The notes below the pieces were generated by a model, which had not been told where the DNA came from, searched no databases, and was given only the letters and a program-made list of their open reading frames with translations. Of a DNA stretch of 29,576 bases, positions 16,391 to 22,510 are shown in pieces; the first letter of the stretch is position 1; every line of letters begins with the position of its first letter. Origin of the DNA: an uncultured Collinsella sp. (GTDB lineage Bacteria > Actinomycetota > Coriobacteriia > Coriobacteriales > Coriobacteriaceae); the NCBI GenBank assembly GCA_900544845.1, contig UQWV01000026.1:1-29576 (forward strand). The letters run 5' to 3'. Both the position numbers and the translations under genes were made by a program.

Positions 16391-16421
16391 AAAAGGCGGA
16401 GGCGCCAGTGGCGCCTCCGCC
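16391..16421 (-). terminator. Third minus-strand hairpin after gatB
   Basis: GGCGGAGGCGCC (16395-16406) and GGCGCCTCCGCC (16410-16421) form a perfect 12-bp stem around AGT. On the minus strand TTTT follows. It is the last of three hairpins in the gatB-DUF4143 gap. Confidence 0.75.
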
Positions 16422-16440
16422 ACCATCTTTCCTATCAGCC

Positions 16441-16677
16441 CGCCTGACCCGAACGGCCGAGTCGTCACGGAACCGAGGGGCCGGGCGCAGGGCCTTGCCT
16501 CTCAATGAGTTCCCCTCAAAACAATGGGCGTGCCAACGGCGCGCCCATTCACTCTATTCCATTCAGCTCGCCTGACCCGAACGGCCGAGTCGTCTGGCCG
16601 GGGAAGCCCCGAGTCGCCGGGGTGTTTGCTCCAAATGAGTTCCGCATGCAAAGAAGGCCACTAAATGTGGCCTTCGT
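16441..16677 (-). repeat. Tandem terminator cassette, two units of about 128 bp
   Basis: On the minus strand each unit is a hairpin with a short T-run, then GGAACTCATT, then a 26-base sequence. The hairpins are at 16654-16674 (AAGGCCAC stem) and 16523-16549 (AATGGGCG stem). GGAACTCATT is at 16634-16643 and 16504-16513. The 26-mer is identical at 16569-16594 and 16441-16466. A third hairpin (16391-16421) closes the series. There is no gene in 16359-16744. Confidence 0.85.
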
Positions 16678-16738
16678 CTTGCATAGGACTGTTTGAAATT
16701 TGGAGGAAACACCCCGGCGACTCGGGGCTTCCCCGGCC
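16596..16738. repeat. 32-bp perfect inverted repeat enclosing a hairpin
   Basis: The arms 16596-16627 and 16707-16738 are exact reverse complements over 32 bases and continue imperfectly (GCTCCAAAT against CCTCCAAAT). The 80-base interior holds the AAGGCCAC/GTGGCCTT hairpin. It begins seven bases past the gatB stop, so the gatB transcript would fold into a long cruciform-like stem. Confidence 0.9.
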
Positions 16739-16744
16739 TCGCAG

Positions 16745-18421
16745 CTACGAGAGCGACGTTCTCAGCAACTCGTTGAAGAGCTTCGGGTTGCCCTTACCGC
16801 GGCTCGCCTTCATGCACTGACCCACCAAAAAGCCGATGACCTTCTGGTTGCCGTCACGATACTGCTGCGCCTGATCGGCACAGTTTGCCAGCACCTCGTC
16901 CACAATCGGCTGCAGCGCGCCGGCATCGCTCACCTGACGCATGCCGCGCTCGTCGACGATCTTGTTGGGGTCATCACCGGTCTGGGCCATGGCCTCAAAG
17001 ACCTCGTGCGCCTGGTTGGAGCTGATGGCATCGGTCGCCAGCAGCTTAGCCAGCGCTGCCACCTGGGCCGGTGCAATGCCGGACTCGGCGAGCGACACAC
17101 CCGCGCCCTTAAGGTAGGCGATCATCTCGTTCACCAGCAAGTTTGCGACCGTCTGGGCCTCCTTGCCAGCCATGCCAGCAGCGGCGGCCTCAAAGAACTC
17201 GGCAAACTCGGGGTCGCCCGCGATTTGCTCGGCATCGGCAGCCTTAATGCCAAAGTCGGCCTCAAAACGGGCGCGCTTGGCATCGGGCAGCTCGGGAATC
17301 TCGCCACGGCAGCGGTCGATGAACTCGTCGTCCAGATCGAACGGCGCCAGGTCGGGATCGGGGAACAGGCGATAGTCGTCGGCCGTCTCCTTCACGCGCA
17401 TGACCACGGTGCGCTTGCGGCTGGGCTCCCAGTGGCGGGTCTCCTGATAGATGATGCCGCCCTCCTCGAGCACCTCGGCCTGGCGGCAAATCTCGTAGGC
17501 AAGGCCATCGTGCAGGCTCTTAAACGAGTTGAGATTCTTGAGCTCGGTCTTGGTGCCCAGCTTGGTCTCGCCGCGGCGGCGCAGCGACACGTTGCCGTCG
17601 CAGCGCATGGAACCCTTCTCCATGGAGCAGTCCGAAATGCCCAGCGTCACAAAAATGCGACGGAGCTTCTCCATAAACAGGCGGGCCTCCTCGGGCGTAC
17701 GCAAGTCGGGCTCAGTCACGAGCTCAATCAAAGGCGTGCCGCAGCGGTTGTAGTCGACGAGCGACTCGGCCGCGGCGGTAATGCGGCCCTCGGCGCCGCC
17801 CACGTGGACCATCTTGGCAGCGTCCTCCTCCATGTGGATGCGCAGGATGCGGATGGGCACCGTGTAGGAACCGTCCTCGCGGCGCTCGGGCATCTGCAGG
17901 TTGGACGCGTCATAGCTGGCCAGATGGCCGGCGCGCTGGTTGCCTTCGCGCATGGTCGACGTCATGGACGTGGACAGGCCCTCGGCGTTGGCCGAGGCGC
18001 TCGCCAGGCTCTGGGCCTCGGCCTCACCAAACGCGCAGTCGGGGCGCTCGGCGGCACCGCGACCGGTCACGTCCAGATCCAGGTGACCGTACATGGCAAA
18101 GGCGACCGGACCCTGCGTGGTCTGGAAGTTCTTGGCCATGTCGGGATAGAAGTAGTGCTTGCGGTAGAACATCGAATGGCGCTGGATCTCGCAGTTGGTG
18201 GCGAGACCGGCCTTGACGATGCTCTCGATGGCGCGCTTGTTGGGCACCGGCAGGGCGCCGGGCAGACCCAGGCACACCGGGCACACATTGGCGTTGGGCT
18301 CGTCATCGTGACTGAGCTTGCAGTTGCAGAACATCTTGGTATCGAGTGCGGTGAGCTCGGTATGGATCTCCAGGCCGATCACGGCCTCCCAATCCTGCAG
18401 GACCTCGGAAAGTTCCTTCAT
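16745..18421 (-). CDS. gatB: Asp/Glu-tRNA amidotransferase subunit B
   Basis: The 558-aa subunit binds misacylated Glu-tRNA(Gln) or Asp-tRNA(Asn) and activates the acyl group with ATP. VIGLEIHTEL, the zinc-type cysteines Cys32, Cys34, Cys47 and Cys50, the HYFYPDMAKNFQ segment and RIHMEEDAAKMVHVGG are characteristic. The C-terminal tail (after about 450) is the YqeY-like tRNA-binding region. The protein is longer than the usual 475-490 residues. The extra length is an insert of roughly 60 residues (about 119-183) between the YGHLDLDV strand and RIHMEED. The ATG overlaps the gatA stop by one base (TAATG). Confidence 0.96.
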   Translation of the reverse strand: MKELSEVLQDWEAVIGLEIHTELTALDTKMFCNCKLSHDDEPNANVCPVCLGLPGALPVPNKRAIESIVKAGLATNCEIQRHSMFYRKHYFYPDMAKNFQTTQGPVAFAMYGHLDLDVTGRGAAERPDCAFGEAEAQSLASASANAEGLSTSMTSTMREGNQRAGHLASYDASNLQMPERREDGSYTVPIRILRIHMEEDAAKMVHVGGAEGRITAAAESLVDYNRCGTPLIELVTEPDLRTPEEARLFMEKLRRIFVTLGISDCSMEKGSMRCDGNVSLRRRGETKLGTKTELKNLNSFKSLHDGLAYEICRQAEVLEEGGIIYQETRHWEPSRKRTVVMRVKETADDYRLFPDPDLAPFDLDDEFIDRCRGEIPELPDAKRARFEADFGIKAADAEQIAGDPEFAEFFEAAAAGMAGKEAQTVANLLVNEMIAYLKGAGVSLAESGIAPAQVAALAKLLATDAISSNQAHEVFEAMAQTGDDPNKIVDERGMRQVSDAGALQPIVDEVLANCADQAQQYRDGNQKVIGFLVGQCMKASRGKGNPKLFNELLRTSLS

Positions 18422-19935
18422 TACAGCTCGCCTCCCTTCCCGGCAAAATCGGGCGCGACGGAAAGCGCGGGCGCACCCGTGGCGGTATCGGCAAAGCCAC
18501 GCTCCAGGGCGCGGGCAAACGTGAGCAGCTGACGGTCCTTAAAGGCCGGACCCACCAGCTGGGCAGAAACGGGCAGCTTGCTATCCTCGCCCAGGCCCAG
18601 CGGCACCGAGATACCGCCGTTGCCGCAAATGTTGAGCGAGATGGTGTACAGGTCGGAGAGGTACATCTGCGTGGGGTCGCTGATCTCGCCAAACTTAAAG
18701 GCCGTGCGCGGCGAGGCGGGCATGAGGATGGTGTCCACCTTGGCATACGCGGCGTCGTAGTCCTGCGTGATGAGCGTGCGGGCCTTTTGCGCGGCGTAGT
18801 AGTACTTGTCGTACACGCCCGAGCTCAGTAGGTAGGCGCCGAGCATCTGACGGCGCTTGGCCTCGGCGCCAAAGCCGTGGGCGCGCGAGAGCGAGCTCTG
18901 GTCGGACAGGTTGGCGCAGCCCTCCTCCTGATAGCCGTAGCGAATGCCGTCGAAACGTGCCAGGTTGGAGAACGCCTCGGCCGGGCCGATGACGTAATAG
19001 GCGGCGATAGCGGCATCCAGGTGCGGCAGGTCGACCTCGACCAGCTCGGCGCCCTGGTTCTGCAGCTCCTGGGCGGCGCGCTGAACAGCGGCCTTGACCT
19101 CGGGCGTCAGGCCCTCGGCCTCCATAAACGCGGGGATGATGCCCACGCGCTTGCCCTCGATGCTGTCGTTGAGATGCTCGGTAAAGTCGACGGCGCAATC
19201 CTGGCTGGTGCAGTCGTACGGATCGTGGCCCGCGCCGGTAAGCGCGTTCATGGCCAGCGCGACATCCTCGACCGTGCGGCCGAAGGGACCCACCTGGTCG
19301 AGCGACGAGCCAAAGGCAACCACGCCGTAACGGCTCACGGCACCATACGTGGGCTTAAAGCCCACCACGCCGCACAGCGACGCCGGCTGGCGAATGGAGC
19401 CGCCGGTATCCGAGCCCAGCGAGAGCGCGACCTCGCCTGCGGCGACGGCTGCAGCGGAGCCGCCCGAGGAGCCGCCGGGCACGCGCTCGGTATCCCAGGG
19501 GTTGTTGGTGCGGTGGAACGCCGAGCTCTCGGTAGAGCTACCAAAGGCAAACTCGTCCATGTTGGCCTTGCCCATGGGCAGGCAGCCGGCATCGAGCATG
19601 CGCTGGACGCAGGTGGCGGTGTAGACGCTCTGGTAGTCCTCGAGCATGCGGGAAGCGCAGGTGGTGCGCGTTCCCACGAGGTTCATGTTGTCCTTGATGG
19701 CCAGCGGCACGCCCGCAAGCGGGGGCAGCGGCTTGCCGGCGGCACGGTCGGCATCCACGCGCGCGGCGGCCTCGAGCGCAAGCTCGGGCGCCACCTGCAG
19801 GAATGCTTGGACCCCACCCTCGCGCGCCTCGATGGCGGCAAGAGAGGCCTGGGCCACCTCGGTAGCGGTAAAGTCACCGGCGGCAACGCCCGCGGCGATC
19901 TGGGCGGCGGTAAGGGAATCGAAGCTCTGCGCCAT
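18421..19935 (-). CDS. gatA: Asp/Glu-tRNA amidotransferase subunit A
   Basis: The 504-aa amidase releases ammonia from glutamine and delivers it to GatB. The Ser-cisSer-Lys triad can be placed: Lys81 in AIKDNMN, Ser156 in GGSSGGSAAA and Ser180 in SDTGGSIRQP, with the spacing of the S. aureus enzyme (79, 154, 178). Length is normal. The start and stop overlap its neighbours by one base each (TAATG), so translation of gatC-gatA-gatB is coupled. Confidence 0.97.
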   Translation of the reverse strand: MAQSFDSLTAAQIAAGVAAGDFTATEVAQASLAAIEAREGGVQAFLQVAPELALEAAARVDADRAAGKPLPPLAGVPLAIKDNMNLVGTRTTCASRMLEDYQSVYTATCVQRMLDAGCLPMGKANMDEFAFGSSTESSAFHRTNNPWDTERVPGGSSGGSAAAVAAGEVALSLGSDTGGSIRQPASLCGVVGFKPTYGAVSRYGVVAFGSSLDQVGPFGRTVEDVALAMNALTGAGHDPYDCTSQDCAVDFTEHLNDSIEGKRVGIIPAFMEAEGLTPEVKAAVQRAAQELQNQGAELVEVDLPHLDAAIAAYYVIGPAEAFSNLARFDGIRYGYQEEGCANLSDQSSLSRAHGFGAEAKRRQMLGAYLLSSGVYDKYYYAAQKARTLITQDYDAAYAKVDTILMPASPRTAFKFGEISDPTQMYLSDLYTISLNICGNGGISVPLGLGEDSKLPVSAQLVGPAFKDRQLLTFARALERGFADTATGAPALSVAPDFAGKGGEL

Positions 19936-20246
19936 TACTCGCTCTCCCCCTCTCCCAAAATGGACGGCACACGGAAGTAGCGGTCGCGCGCGCTGCCAGC
20001 GTTTTCCAGCGCGACGTCGAGCGGCAGGTCGCGCTCGGGCTCGCGCAGGTCATCGCCCATCACGTTGGACAGGCTTCCGATAGGATGGAACGTGGGCTCC
20101 ACGTCGGGCAAGTCATATTGCAGGACGGGCTCGAGCATCTGGACGGCGTCGTTCATGTAGGACGTCATCTGGGTGAGCTCGTCATCGGTCAGTGCGATCT
20201 TTGCGTACTCGGCGATGCCGCGCACGTCTTTCTCGCTGAGTGCCAT
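19935..20246 (-). CDS. gatC: Asp/Glu-tRNA amidotransferase subunit C
   Basis: The 103-aa subunit clamps GatA to GatB. MALSEKDVRGIAEYAKIALTDDE, the central VEPTFHP and the end RDRYFRVPSIL are the standard GatC pattern. ATG 20246 is chosen for the AAGGGAG site and the family start; a frame six residues longer exists. It is the first gene of gatCAB. A TATACT hexamer at 20282-20287 may be its -10 box, though no clear -35 is seen. Confidence 0.93.
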   Translation of the reverse strand: MALSEKDVRGIAEYAKIALTDDELTQMTSYMNDAVQMLEPVLQYDLPDVEPTFHPIGSLSNVMGDDLREPERDLPLDVALENAGSARDRYFRVPSILGEGESE

Positions 20247-20430
20247 AGGCGCTCCCTTCCGCATAACAGATAAACCGCTCTAGTATACAAGGCAACGCCG
20301 CTTGGAGCAGGCGCTTTACCTAAATGCAGCGAAAACGTAACGAGGGCGGCGGTTGGCAGGCGGCGGGCTGGCGGTTCTGCAGCGAAACCGCACCGTCCAT
20401 AGCGAAAACCGTCCCGCCCACAACGAAAAG

Positions 20431-20487
20431 CATCACAACATTCGACGCTTTTCGTCAAAATCGAGATTTTCATCGAATGTTGTGATG
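20431..20487. repeat. 15-bp perfect inverted repeat
   Basis: CATCACAACATTCGA (20431-20445) and TCGAATGTTGTGATG (20473-20487) are exact reverse complements with a 27-base loop that itself contains TTTTCGTC/GAGATTTTC. No adjacent T-run, so it does not look like a simple terminator. Confidence 0.8.
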
Positions 20488-20501
20488 GTTTGGAACCCCC
20501 G

Positions 20502-20536
20502 ACCACCACAAAGGTGCCTGTCCCCATTGTGGTGGT
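20502..20536. repeat. REP-like hairpin with AGGTGCCTGTCCCC loop
   Basis: ACCACCACAA (20502-20511) and TTGTGGTGGT (20527-20536) are perfect inverted arms flanking AGGTGCCTGTCCCCA. The loop resembles a GGGACAGGCACCT motif that I associate with repeated palindromes in gut Coriobacteria. It lies 14 bases past the sortase stop and could also end that transcript. Confidence 0.65.
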
Positions 20537-20549
20537 TCTGGAGAATGTC

Positions 20550-21488
20550 TTATGCCGAGGCCTTGGCCTTGCGGCGCTTGCGGACCGCGTGGACCACGAT
20601 GTCCAGCAGCAACAGCACAATGGCTACGACCACAATGAGCACGGCAAACTCGCGCTTGCCCCAGTGGCGGCCGGCCAGCGACTTTTGCTTGTCGACGTCC
20701 TTCTTGTTGTACTTGGTGCGCACGCAATGCACCAGCAGGCGATGGTCGTTCACGCCGTAGGGCGTGCAGGTGACGAGCGTCACTTTGTCGGCGCCGGGCT
20801 CGATGGTCAGCGACTCCATCTCCTCGGGCAGCACGACCTCGGAGTCCACCATCTTGTAGGCGAGCGTCTTGTTCATGGTGTGCAGCAGCACCAGGTCGCC
20901 GGGCTCCAGCGAATGGATGTCGTCGAACATGCTCAGGTTGCGCATGCCCGAGTGCGCGGTAAGCACGCAATGCGTCGAGGTGCCGCCCACCGGCAGGCTC
21001 GTGCCCTCCAGGTGGCCGACGCCCGCCATAAGGACTTCTTCGCTCGTGCCGTGGTAGATGGGCATGCTCACGTCGATGGAGGGGATCTCGACCCAGCTCA
21101 TCATGGGGTCGCGGTCAAAGATGAGCTGCTGGGCGTAGGGCTCAATCTGGTCGGCGGGGAGCTCGGTGGCCTCGCCGGCAAGTTGCTCGTTAAAGGAGCG
21201 AGCCTGGAGCAGGATGCGCTCGCGCTCCTCGGCAGACAGCGCGTCCACGGTGCTGGACACGGTGCTGATCTGGTTGAACACGCCCGAGGCCTCGAGCCGG
21301 TCCAAGATCCACGGCCAGGTCATAAGGCCCACGCCAATAAGGATGATTACGATGGTGATGAGCCGGTCGGCCCAGCGCGGCAGTCGCTTGCGGCGGCGTT
21401 TGGGCTTTGGTTGAGGTTTGGGCTGAGGGCTTGAGCCACCGTTGTCCGCGGCGTTATTGCTCTTCATATGTTTGGCGCCCTGCACCAT
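20550..21488 (-). CDS. Class C pilus-polymerising sortase
   Basis: A 312-aa membrane enzyme that links pilin subunits through their sorting signals. It has a cytoplasmic basic, proline-rich N terminus, a membrane helix (about 42-62), the catalytic fold, and a second hydrophobic segment near 283-302, the C-terminal anchor typical of class C. His179 (TAHSG), Cys241 in TLVTC (237-241) and Arg250 form the catalytic set. DPM at 127-129 is where a DPW-type lid might lie, but it is not a convincing lid. AAAGGAG lies upstream of ATG 21488. It is the likely polymerase for the three LPxTG-like proteins at 22.5-29.3 kb, although about 1 kb and a terminator separate them. Confidence 0.92.
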   Translation of the reverse strand: MVQGAKHMKSNNAADNGGSSPQPKPQPKPKRRRKRLPRWADRLITIVIILIGVGLMTWPWILDRLEASGVFNQISTVSSTVDALSAEERERILLQARSFNEQLAGEATELPADQIEPYAQQLIFDRDPMMSWVEIPSIDVSMPIYHGTSEEVLMAGVGHLEGTSLPVGGTSTHCVLTAHSGMRNLSMFDDIHSLEPGDLVLLHTMNKTLAYKMVDSEVVLPEEMESLTIEPGADKVTLVTCTPYGVNDHRLLVHCVRTKYNKKDVDKQKSLAGRHWGKREFAVLIVVVAIVLLLLDIVVHAVRKRRKAKASA

Positions 21489-21553
21489 CGCCGGTCACTC
21501 CTTTACAGCTCAGGTTGTCTAAACAAATAATAGCCGATTAACAGGCTTCTAAA

Positions 21554-21584
21554 CCGGATAACGCTGCCAGACTGCATTATCCGG
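21554..21584. repeat. Inverted repeat CCGGATAA/TTATCCGG
   Basis: CCGGATAA (21554-21561) and TTATCCGG (21577-21584) flank a 15-base loop, upstream of the small-RNA promoter of copy A. A degenerate relative (ATCCGG...GTCCGG) lies upstream of copy B, so it belongs to the duplicated unit. Confidence 0.5.
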
Positions 21585-21606
21585 TCGGGCATAGACTCAT
21601 ATTTGA

Positions 21607-21859
21607 GTTTTCAAAATATCTCGAATCAACTGAGCGATTCGGGATACAATGTCTACAGAAAACGACGCACCCCGCGTAAGTGTTGAGAGCGCGGGCGGCC
21701 TAGTTTTCAGCTTTTGTTAAATGCCCGGGCCTCTAACCCCGGGCATTCTTATTTGCGCTTGTTGTGGCGCAAATGCCTTCTACCGTCCGCACCGCGCGTG
21801 CGCCTACGGACCTTAAACCGAACCTCATACGAGTCAAGAAACGCGATGACGAACGTGCC
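21607..21859. repeat. Duplicated small-RNA/toxin unit, copy A
   Basis: This stretch of about 250 bases is repeated in direct orientation at 22087-22339 with high identity. The unit covers the plus-strand small RNA, its terminator and the 3' two-thirds of the minus-strand toxin gene. Differences fall mainly in hairpin loops and not in stems. Confidence 0.85.
21657..21754 (+). ncRNA. Putative antitoxin small RNA, copy A
   Basis: A promoter-like TACAAT (21645-21650) is followed by GAAAAC...GTTTTC arms enclosing a CCCGCG/CGCGGG hairpin. It ends in a rho-independent terminator: AATGCCCGGG (21720-21729) with CCCGGGCATT (21738-21747), then CTTATTT. No good -35 is seen, but an inverted pair CGAATC/GATTCG lies there and may bind an activator. 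The RNA runs head-on into the small toxin gene and overlaps its stop and terminator hairpin. It might correspond to the Collinsella-1 RNA motif, which I cannot verify. Exact ends are inferred. Confidence 0.6.
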
Positions 21860-21901
21860 CACCGCCGCGAGGGCAGCGAGCGCGTTAAGGAATTTCAGCA
21901 T
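21749..21901 (-). CDS. 50-aa putative type I toxin (membrane peptide)
   Basis: ATG 21901 is preceded by GGAGGT at eight bases, a strong site that makes this small gene credible. The peptide has an N-terminal hydrophobic helix (about 2-22, LKFLNALAALAAVGTFVIAF) followed by a strongly basic tail (KVRRRTRGADGRRHLR...). This is the architecture of type I toxins such as TisB or of small holin-like toxins, not sequence homology. It is convergent with the small RNA and shares its terminator hairpin. A LexA-like box lies about 105 bases upstream. A frame extending to 22042 has no ribosome binding site and is rejected as the start. Toxicity is untested inference. Confidence 0.65.
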   Translation of the reverse strand: MLKFLNALAALAAVGTFVIAFLDSYEVRFKVRRRTRGADGRRHLRHNKRK

Positions 21902-22004
21902 TTGGGGACCTCCGATCGAGTCGTCGGCCGCCCGCGCACGGGATGCGTCGCAAGGGTATTTTACCGCGAGTGTATGCACCCGCGCCTGGTAAACGCGATT
22001 TTGA

Positions 22005-22018
22005 CAAACATTTGTTCG
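22005..22018 (-). promoter_or_regulatory. LexA-like SOS box upstream of the small toxin
   Basis: On the minus strand CGAACAAATGTTTG matches the Gram-positive LexA box CGAACRNRYGTTYC at all but the last base. TTGTAA lies just upstream of it (+ strand 22024-22029) and TCAAAAT just after it, so the box sits in the spacer of a plausible, rather weak promoter. Regulation by LexA is inferred from the motif only. Confidence 0.55.
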
Positions 22019-22138
22019 ATAGTTACAAACACGATTCCTCATCCGGCGGAGCCTGGCCGCATTGTCCGGGTTTGCCCGACGTGTTTGCGTTTTCAGAATA
22101 TCCCGGATCGGCTGGGCGATTCGGGATACAATGCCAAT

Positions 22139-22237
22139 AGAAAACGATGCACCCCGCGTAAATGTTTGGGAGCGCGGGCGGCCTAGTTTTCTGGTTTTGT
22201 TAAATGCCCGGGATCCGACCCCCGGGCATTCTTATTT
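22139..22237 (+). ncRNA. Putative antitoxin small RNA, copy B
   Basis: The counterpart of copy A, with TACAAT (22127-22132), GAAAAC...GTTTTC arms, the CCCGCG hairpin and a terminator (arms 22203-22212 and 22221-22230, then CTTATTT). Stems are identical to copy A while loops differ (ATCCGACC against CCTCTAAC; TTTCG against TTGTTGTG in the next hairpin). With its toxin gene broken, this copy would be an orphan RNA. Confidence 0.58.
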
Positions 22238-22336
22238 GCGCTTTCGGCGCAAATGCCTTCTACCGTCCGCACCGCGCGTGCGCCTACGGACCTTAAACCG
22301 AACCTCATACGAGTCAAAAAACGCGATGACGAACGA
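22232..22336 (-). pseudogene. Truncated toxin copy B
   Basis: The frame ending in YEVRFKVRRRTRGADGRRHLR matches residues about 17-50 of the 50-aa toxin, with an L-to-F change and a shorter tail. The N-terminal half, its start codon, ribosome binding site and SOS box are absent. They are replaced by the terminator region of the pilus operon. The open frame continuing to 22477 runs through that terminator and is not a likely protein. Confidence 0.7.
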
Positions 22337-22371
22337 GCCCGCATCGGACGATGGAGGCTGGCTGCTTTGTC

Positions 22372-22409
22372 CAAAAAAACGGGGCAAACTCCAGTGCGGA
22401 GTCTGCCCC
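22372..22409 (-). terminator. Terminator of the pilin operon
   Basis: On the minus strand GGGGCAGACTCC and GGAGTTTGCCCC (arms 22398-22409 and 22381-22392) pair with one wobble and are followed by G and seven T. It is about 100 bases past the major pilin stop codon, so the sortase is normally read from another transcript or by read-through. Confidence 0.93.
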
Positions 22410-22510
22410 GAAAAGAGAATGGCAAAGCAAGAACGTGGATGGACGAGAAAAGTGTCCGCAAGTCTCATGGCCAACACATCCCACCTGCCAAAGGGATGGG
22501 AGAGCGGGCG

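Larger units (their letters stand above)
20247..20549. other. Gene-free gap rich in inverted repeats
   Basis: No gene is visible. It holds the possible gatC -10 hexamer, roughly 21-base degenerate tandem units starting AGCGAAAAC (about 20379-20440), a perfect inverted repeat, and a REP-like hairpin near the sortase stop. These look like dispersed intergenic repeats. Confidence 0.65.
22087..22339. repeat. Duplicated small-RNA/toxin unit, copy B
   Basis: The direct repeat of 21607-21859, about 480 bases to the right. Identity stops abruptly near 22339, in the toxin reading frame, where sequence belonging to the end of the pilus transcript begins. Confidence 0.85.

Noticed and set aside
16441..16738. 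CRISPR array
   Set aside because: Only two identical 26-mers with structured, related spacers of about 100 bases; no cas genes; the pattern fits hairpin repeats.
16700..18532. 610-aa plus-strand open frame opposite gatB
   Set aside because: It mirrors gatB codon use, has no recognisable domain, and runs through the inverted repeat behind gatB.
20550..20970. Overlapping 166-aa minus-strand frame inside the sortase gene
   Set aside because: Different frame of the clear sortase coding region; Arg-rich shadow without motifs.
21749..22042. 97-aa version of the toxin starting at 22042
   Set aside because: It would include the putative SOS box and promoter in coding sequence and has no ribosome binding site, whereas ATG 21901 has GGAGGT.
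22232..22477. Intact 81-aa protein from toxin copy B
   Set aside because: The frame is only open by chance through the pilus terminator; no ribosome binding site at its start, and half of the peptide is unrelated to copy A.
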